A stretch of DNA of 24,541 nt. Origin: Candidatus Daviesbacteria bacterium RIFCSPHIGHO2_02_FULL_39_12. Lineage in GTDB: Bacteria; Patescibacteriota; Microgenomatia; Daviesbacterales; UBA10151. Numbering within the stretch: the stretch's first letter is position 1; each line of letters begins with the position of its first letter. Below the pieces are notes generated by a model. That model was not told where the DNA came from. It did not search any database and worked only from the letters and a program-made list of their open reading frames with translations. The stretch is from positions 15,806-40,346 of the forward strand of contig MFCX01000002.1 in NCBI GenBank assembly GCA_001777055.1. The letters run 5' to 3'. Below, piece after piece: positions 21,961 through 24,541 of the stretch. The position numbers and the translations under genes were made by a program.

Positions 21961-22760
21961 GGTTTAACTTTTTCGATGTATACCGAGGAGACAAAACCTT
22001 CTGTGCCGTCCGACAATCTCACCCTATTCCAACTTCCCAATTCTTCCAGCAGAATTAATTTATCCCCCGTATTCACTCTAACAATCTCTTTACCTGATAA
22101 AGAACCTTTATCTCTGACTCTTAAAAAACCGGTGGGAGTTTGTTTGACTGTCACCTCCGCAGTTTCACTCATAACCGGAGCGGGGATAGCGCTTAAGTCT
22201 GCCTCGGAAATGGCCAAATCAACTGAAACAGTCAGATTAAAATTATCCGGCAAATTTGCCCTGATACTCCTTTTTAAATAGTTCGGGTGACTGACTAAAA
22301 TAGTATGTTCACCGGAAGCTATATTAATACTAATTGGAGTTTTACCGTAAACTTTTCCATCTATTTCCACCTCTGAATCCGCAGGATGAGAAATTACTGT
22401 GATACCTCTGCCTCTATCTAAAGCCAGGATCTCGCCGGAGGAAGATGCCTGATCGACAGTTAAATCACGGTTGATGATGGTAACCGTACCGGGCTTAAGT
22501 TTTACTTTGCCCTGCCAGGATGCGCCGTCTGAATTCAGCCTGACGTTATATTCTCTAACTTCTAAATCCTTATTGTCAAAAGGGGTTTTGCCAATCTCCT
22601 GATTATCTAAAAAAACCGTAGCTGAATCAGGGGTAGACAAAATGGAGACACCGGATGCCGGCCTAATACCAAAAACGTTTTCCTCAATTTTGCTGCTAAA
22701 TCTAATTAGAATAATTACGATACTAAATAAAATCAAAAGCCAAACTAAAATCTTTTTCAT
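21957..22760 (-). CDS. Membrane-anchored PEGA and SH3 domain protein
   Basis: The 267-residue protein has an N-terminal membrane helix (about 3-20), then two PEGA domains (about 36-110 and 115-190; STPDSATVFLDNQEIGKTPF and SHPADSEVEIDGKVYGKTPI are the repeat signatures), and a C-terminal bacterial SH3 domain (about 205-265, TGFLRVRDKGSLSG... WNRVRLSDGTEGFVSSVYI). PEGA domains are beta-sandwich surface modules and SH3b domains often bind cell-wall peptides, so it is likely an envelope or cell-wall-binding protein. ATG 22760 has TATAAT nine bases upstream. It is divergent from an M23 peptidase gene, with an inverted repeat between them, which fits a shared envelope role. Confidence 0.9.
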   Translation of the reverse strand: MKKILVWLLILFSIVIILIRFSSKIEENVFGIRPASGVSILSTPDSATVFLDNQEIGKTPFDNKDLEVREYNVRLNSDGASWQGKVKLKPGTVTIINRDLTVDQASSSGEILALDRGRGITVISHPADSEVEIDGKVYGKTPISINIASGEHTILVSHPNYLKRSIRANLPDNFNLTVSVDLAISEADLSAIPAPVMSETAEVTVKQTPTGFLRVRDKGSLSGKEIVRVNTGDKLILLEELGSWNRVRLSDGTEGFVSSVYIEKVKP

Positions 22761-22769
22761 CTACAAAAT

Positions 22770-22775
22770 ATTATA
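22770..22775 (-). promoter_or_regulatory. -10 box of the PEGA-SH3 gene
   Basis: TATAAT on the minus strand with nine bases to the ATG at 22760. TTGCCT is 19 bases further up, a wide spacing. Confidence 0.55.
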
Positions 22776-22797
22776 CCTCAAAATTTGTCTTTTGAGG
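22776..22797. promoter_or_regulatory. Inverted repeat between divergent envelope genes
   Basis: CCTCAAAA and TTTTGAGG are perfect 8-base arms around a 6-base centre. They sit directly behind the minus -10 and overlap the plus -35, so a bound protein could control both genes. Confidence 0.5.
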
Positions 22798-22813
22798 CAA
22801 AGTTTAGTATAAT
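22785..22813 (+). promoter_or_regulatory. Promoter of the M23 peptidase gene
   Basis: TTGTCT at 22785-22790, 17 bases, TATAAT at 22808-22813. Transcription would start near 22820, one base before an in-frame CTG. Confidence 0.6.
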
Positions 22814-22820
22814 TTATTCT

Positions 22821-23459
22821 CTGAAGAAGGCATTTAAAAACCTTCTGCCTAAGACAGTTGACGAAAGGATCGTCCTAAATCGCAAACTGTCTAAAATCAA
22901 GCCGGGGTTACCCAAACGGGTTAGTCTACTTGCTATATTTATTTATTCGCTTTTTACATTCTTAGGTTATTTCCCTACCTTCTCGATTCCTCCTGTTAAA
23001 CAACATCAAACCTTTGCCCAAATTCAGCAGCAAAAAGGAGAAGTTATCCCCTCGTCTTTCACAAAACCCTTAATTTTACCTCACCCGGGTTATTTGACTA
23101 CCAGATTTTCCTCTTATCACCCCGGCATAGATATAGCTGCAGGTTTAGGCATGCCTATCCACCCTATTATTGATGGAGTGGTAGAAAGCAAGAGTCTGGA
23201 TATTTTTGGTTTAGGAAATTATGTAGTAGTTGCACACGAAAAAGGTTTTAAATCCAAATATTCCCATATGGGGAGGGTATTTGTGAAAGCAGGCGATACA
23301 GTTACTTCAGATAATATCTTGGGAGAAGTCGGCATAACCGGACGCACTTCCGGCCCTCACACTCATCTGGAAATTACCCTAAACGGGGAATTTGTTGATC
23401 CTTTAAAACTATTACCAGAAATCTCGAATATGCCCCCGACAACAGTTGCCAAAAAGTAA
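22821..23459 (+). CDS. Membrane-anchored M23 (LytM-type) metallopeptidase
   Basis: A zinc peptidase or scaffold acting on peptidoglycan outside the membrane. After a basic N-terminus there is one hydrophobic helix (VSLLAIFIYSLFTFLGYF) and then the M23 domain, in which zinc ligands H-x3-D (YHPGID) and H-x-H (GPHTHLEI) are both present, as is the central SHMG motif (KYSHMGRV). It should therefore be catalytically able. The start is uncertain. An in-frame TTG at 22785 is possible, with a weak TATTAT upstream, but that TTG forms the -35 of a good promoter whose transcript would begin at about 22820, favouring CTG at 22821. No ATG or GTG is available near the N-terminus. It is divergent from the PEGA-SH3 gene. 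Confidence 0.88.
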   Translation: MKKAFKNLLPKTVDERIVLNRKLSKIKPGLPKRVSLLAIFIYSLFTFLGYFPTFSIPPVKQHQTFAQIQQQKGEVIPSSFTKPLILPHPGYLTTRFSSYHPGIDIAAGLGMPIHPIIDGVVESKSLDIFGLGNYVVVAHEKGFKSKYSHMGRVFVKAGDTVTSDNILGEVGITGRTSGPHTHLEITLNGEFVDPLKLLPEISNMPPTTVAKK

Positions 23460-23464
23460 TTTTT

Positions 23465-23845
23465 TCAAAGCGGGTATAAAATTAAATTGGGAATCTGTTC
23501 AAAATGCTTTTTATTCAAAGTTACTACCATACCATTTATCTCTAAAGCTGACGCAGCAATAATGTAATCTGGAACTTGAAGGGTAACTGACATGTCACGG
23601 TAAATCTCCCCAGCTCTTTTAGCAATCTTATCATCTAAATCCATTCTTCGGAATTGACTGATAAAGTTAAACATATCTCTAAGTTTACGCGGATTTTTGG
23701 TGCTTTTCCCTGAGAAAAGTTCAAAAATAGCCATGGTGGGCAGGAAAAGTTCTACCTCTTCACCTGCACTGGCTATAAACTTCTCCCATTTGATACCACC
23801 TCGCAGGTAGTCTATAATAATGCTAGAGTCAACTACTACTTTCAC
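23465..23845 (-). CDS. vapC: PIN-domain toxin, VapC-like
   Basis: A 126-residue PIN-domain ribonuclease of the VapC toxin type. Acidic active-site residues D6 (VVDSSII), E42 (IFELFSG) and D93 (VPDYIIAASAL) are kept; the fourth position is Asn111 (VTLNKKHF), which is common in the family. The gene starts with GTG at 23845, four bases inside the end of the antitoxin frame (GTGA overlap). The antitoxin gene upstream is broken in the middle, yet no stop or lost catalytic residue is seen in this toxin gene, so it might be free of control or no longer expressed. It shares the transcript that begins at the promoter at 24099-24126. Confidence 0.92.
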   Translation of the reverse strand: MKVVVDSSIIIDYLRGGIKWEKFIASAGEEVELFLPTMAIFELFSGKSTKNPRKLRDMFNFISQFRRMDLDDKIAKRAGEIYRDMSVTLQVPDYIIAASALEINGMVVTLNKKHFEQIPNLILYPL

Positions 23846-24092
23846 CCTCTAGGTTTCCACTCTTTTTTATCCCATTTTCCCAAAAAGGAGGCTGCTCCTT
23901 GTCTTCTTAAGGGGTTATCTTCTTCATCATAATTCTTCCAAATTCCACGAACTTTCCTGGAAGCTCTCAGTAATACTTTCAAATCTGTTTTTTGCTTTTT
24001 TGGGGAAAGCACAGCTACCTCGATGCAACCTGATTAAGCAGGTCAAAAAAATTATTTCTAGCAGCAGTAGCTGACAATCTAATAGTATTCAT
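23842..24092 (-). pseudogene. Broken Phd/YefM-type antitoxin gene (vapB), frameshift or deletion
   Basis: The 5' part (24092-24015) encodes MNTIRLSATAARNNFFDLLNQVASR and then TAG: this is the start of a Phd/YefM DNA-binding antitoxin. The 3' part, in another frame (24024-23842), continues with IEVAVLSPKKQKTDL... and ends KEWKPRG with its TGA overlapping the vapC GTG. In relatives the two halves are joined by about 12-15 residues (a strand with V-I-I-x-K-x-G-K-P type sequence) that are missing here. So a small deletion that is not a multiple of three has removed the middle and shifted the frame. An internal GTG (AVLSPKK region) could still allow translation of the toxin-binding half alone. Confidence 0.75.
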
Positions 24093-24093
24093 G

Positions 24094-24113
24094 CATTTAT
24101 GCTATCATAAATG
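24094..24113. promoter_or_regulatory. Operator-like inverted repeat of the vapBC locus
   Basis: CATTTATG and CATAAATG are perfect 8-base arms around CTAT. The repeat covers the -10 box and the spacer, as expected for autoregulation by a Phd/YefM antitoxin. Confidence 0.6.
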
Positions 24114-24126
24114 TACACTTTGTCAA
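24099..24126 (-). promoter_or_regulatory. Leaderless promoter of the vapBC locus
   Basis: Minus strand: TTGACA (24126-24121), 16 bases, TAGCAT (24104-24099) with a TGn extension (TGA), exactly six bases, ATG at 24092. Confidence 0.75.
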
Positions 24127-24140
24127 TAGTGGATTTGTCG

Positions 24141-24541
24141 CTACGCGATAATTTCCCCTTCTATTTCTGATAAGGTAGTTCCCCTTAGACCAAATTGTTC
24201 CCTTTCCCTATTTATCAATCTTTCCAATAAATTCTTTAACTCCATAGGATAATCCACATAGCGCAAAATTATTTGATCCTGATTGCCTCCTGCTGTATTG
24301 ATAATGATGGTGCCGTGGTGTAAAAGCAGCCTGTCGATAATTGATTGGTCTACTTCCAGATGAGTGATTTTATCAAAAAGAGCGGCAGTCAGTCTAACTC
24401 CAAAAATGCCTCTTTTAATAATCACCCTTCTGGTAGTTAGCAAATACCTGTTTGAGTGGTAAAGATGCATGGTTTTTAAAGCAGCAGCTGTAAACTGACC
24501 TATAAATGCCAGGGTCAAAGCCCAAATCTTACCAAGACCCA
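24141..24541 (-). CDS. Bacterial PH-domain (bPH2) membrane protein, partial
   Basis: The frame is open to the edge of the window, so the N-terminus is missing. The visible part begins with a membrane helix (IWALTLAFIGQFTAAAL) and continues with a bacterial PH domain of the YdbS/DUF304 kind: NRYLLTTRRVIIKRGIFG, then LFDKITHLEVDQSIIDRLL, then HHGTIIINTAGG. A C-terminal helix (ELKNLLERLINREREQ) follows. Such proteins are membrane-bound and of unknown exact role. The stop is TAG at 24141-24143. It is upstream of the vapBC promoter on the same strand, with 48 bases between. Confidence 0.85.
   Translation of the reverse strand, partial: GLGKIWALTLAFIGQFTAAALKTMHLYHSNRYLLTTRRVIIKRGIFGVRLTAALFDKITHLEVDQSIIDRLLLHHGTIIINTAGGNQDQIILRYVDYPMELKNLLERLINREREQFGLRGTTLSEIEGEIIA

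Noticed and set aside
21976..22281. Plus-strand frame opposite the PEGA-SH3 gene
   Set aside because: The minus-strand frame has clear PEGA and SH3 signatures; this is its complement.

Overview
This window looks like part of a compact, AT-rich bacterial genome of the Candidate Phyla Radiation (Patescibacteria, most likely a Microgenomates-type lineage; inference from gene content, not from a marker phylogeny). Reasons: small intergenic gaps, convergent genes whose stop codons overlap by 4-11 bp, shortened versions of housekeeping proteins (UvrD, MetRS, a SurA-like protein with no PPIase domain), FemX-type and DUF2130 proteins, and many single-TM envelope proteins. TGA is used as a normal stop, so recoding lineages (Absconditabacteria/Gracilibacteria) are unlikely.

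Layout. 1-760 (minus): 5' part of triosephosphate isomerase, an N-terminally short alkyltransferase-like (MGMT family) gene and thioredoxin. 917-2691: a single-TM protein and a divergent NAD-synthetase-like protein with a degenerate ATP motif, separated by a 24-bp perfect palindrome. 2752-4202: a DUF4143 ATPase with a near-consensus promoter, then the remnant of a surface-protein gene. 4217-6723: UvrD/PcrA helicase overlapping a G5-3D cell-wall protein. 6715-9246: a membrane-anchored protein, a SurA-N-like protein, and FemX carrying a 159-bp in-frame palindromic insertion. 9369-15237: a membrane-linked methyltransferase, then (minus) an operon DUF2130 protein > UvrD helicase fused to an Fe-S PD-(D/E)XK nuclease > Xaa-Pro aminopeptidase. 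15304-17916: a small membrane protein, metG and tatD. 17927-21960: a tightly packed envelope glycan operon (GT2, small membrane protein, WecA/MraY-like transferase, UbiA-type DPPR-synthase-like protein). 21957-24541: PEGA-SH3 protein, M23 peptidase, a VapC toxin with a broken antitoxin gene, and a bacterial PH-domain protein running off the end.

Two themes run across the window. First, transcription starts appear to be leaderless: six start codons are preceded by a TAnnAT -10 hexamer followed by exactly six bases, and five more fit with 7-11 bases; SD sequences are seen only inside an operon. In three places a -35 TTG would be mistaken for a TTG start codon. Second, short dispersed repeats lie inside reading frames as well as between genes: GC-rich palindromes in femX and pepP, 7-bp tandem repeats in uvrD, surA-like, tatD and an intergenic region, and 9-bp-period G-tract arrays (possible G-quadruplexes) in two envelope-protein genes and over the metG promoter.

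No rRNA, tRNA, CRISPR array, insertion sequence or gene-free stretch above 300 bp was seen.
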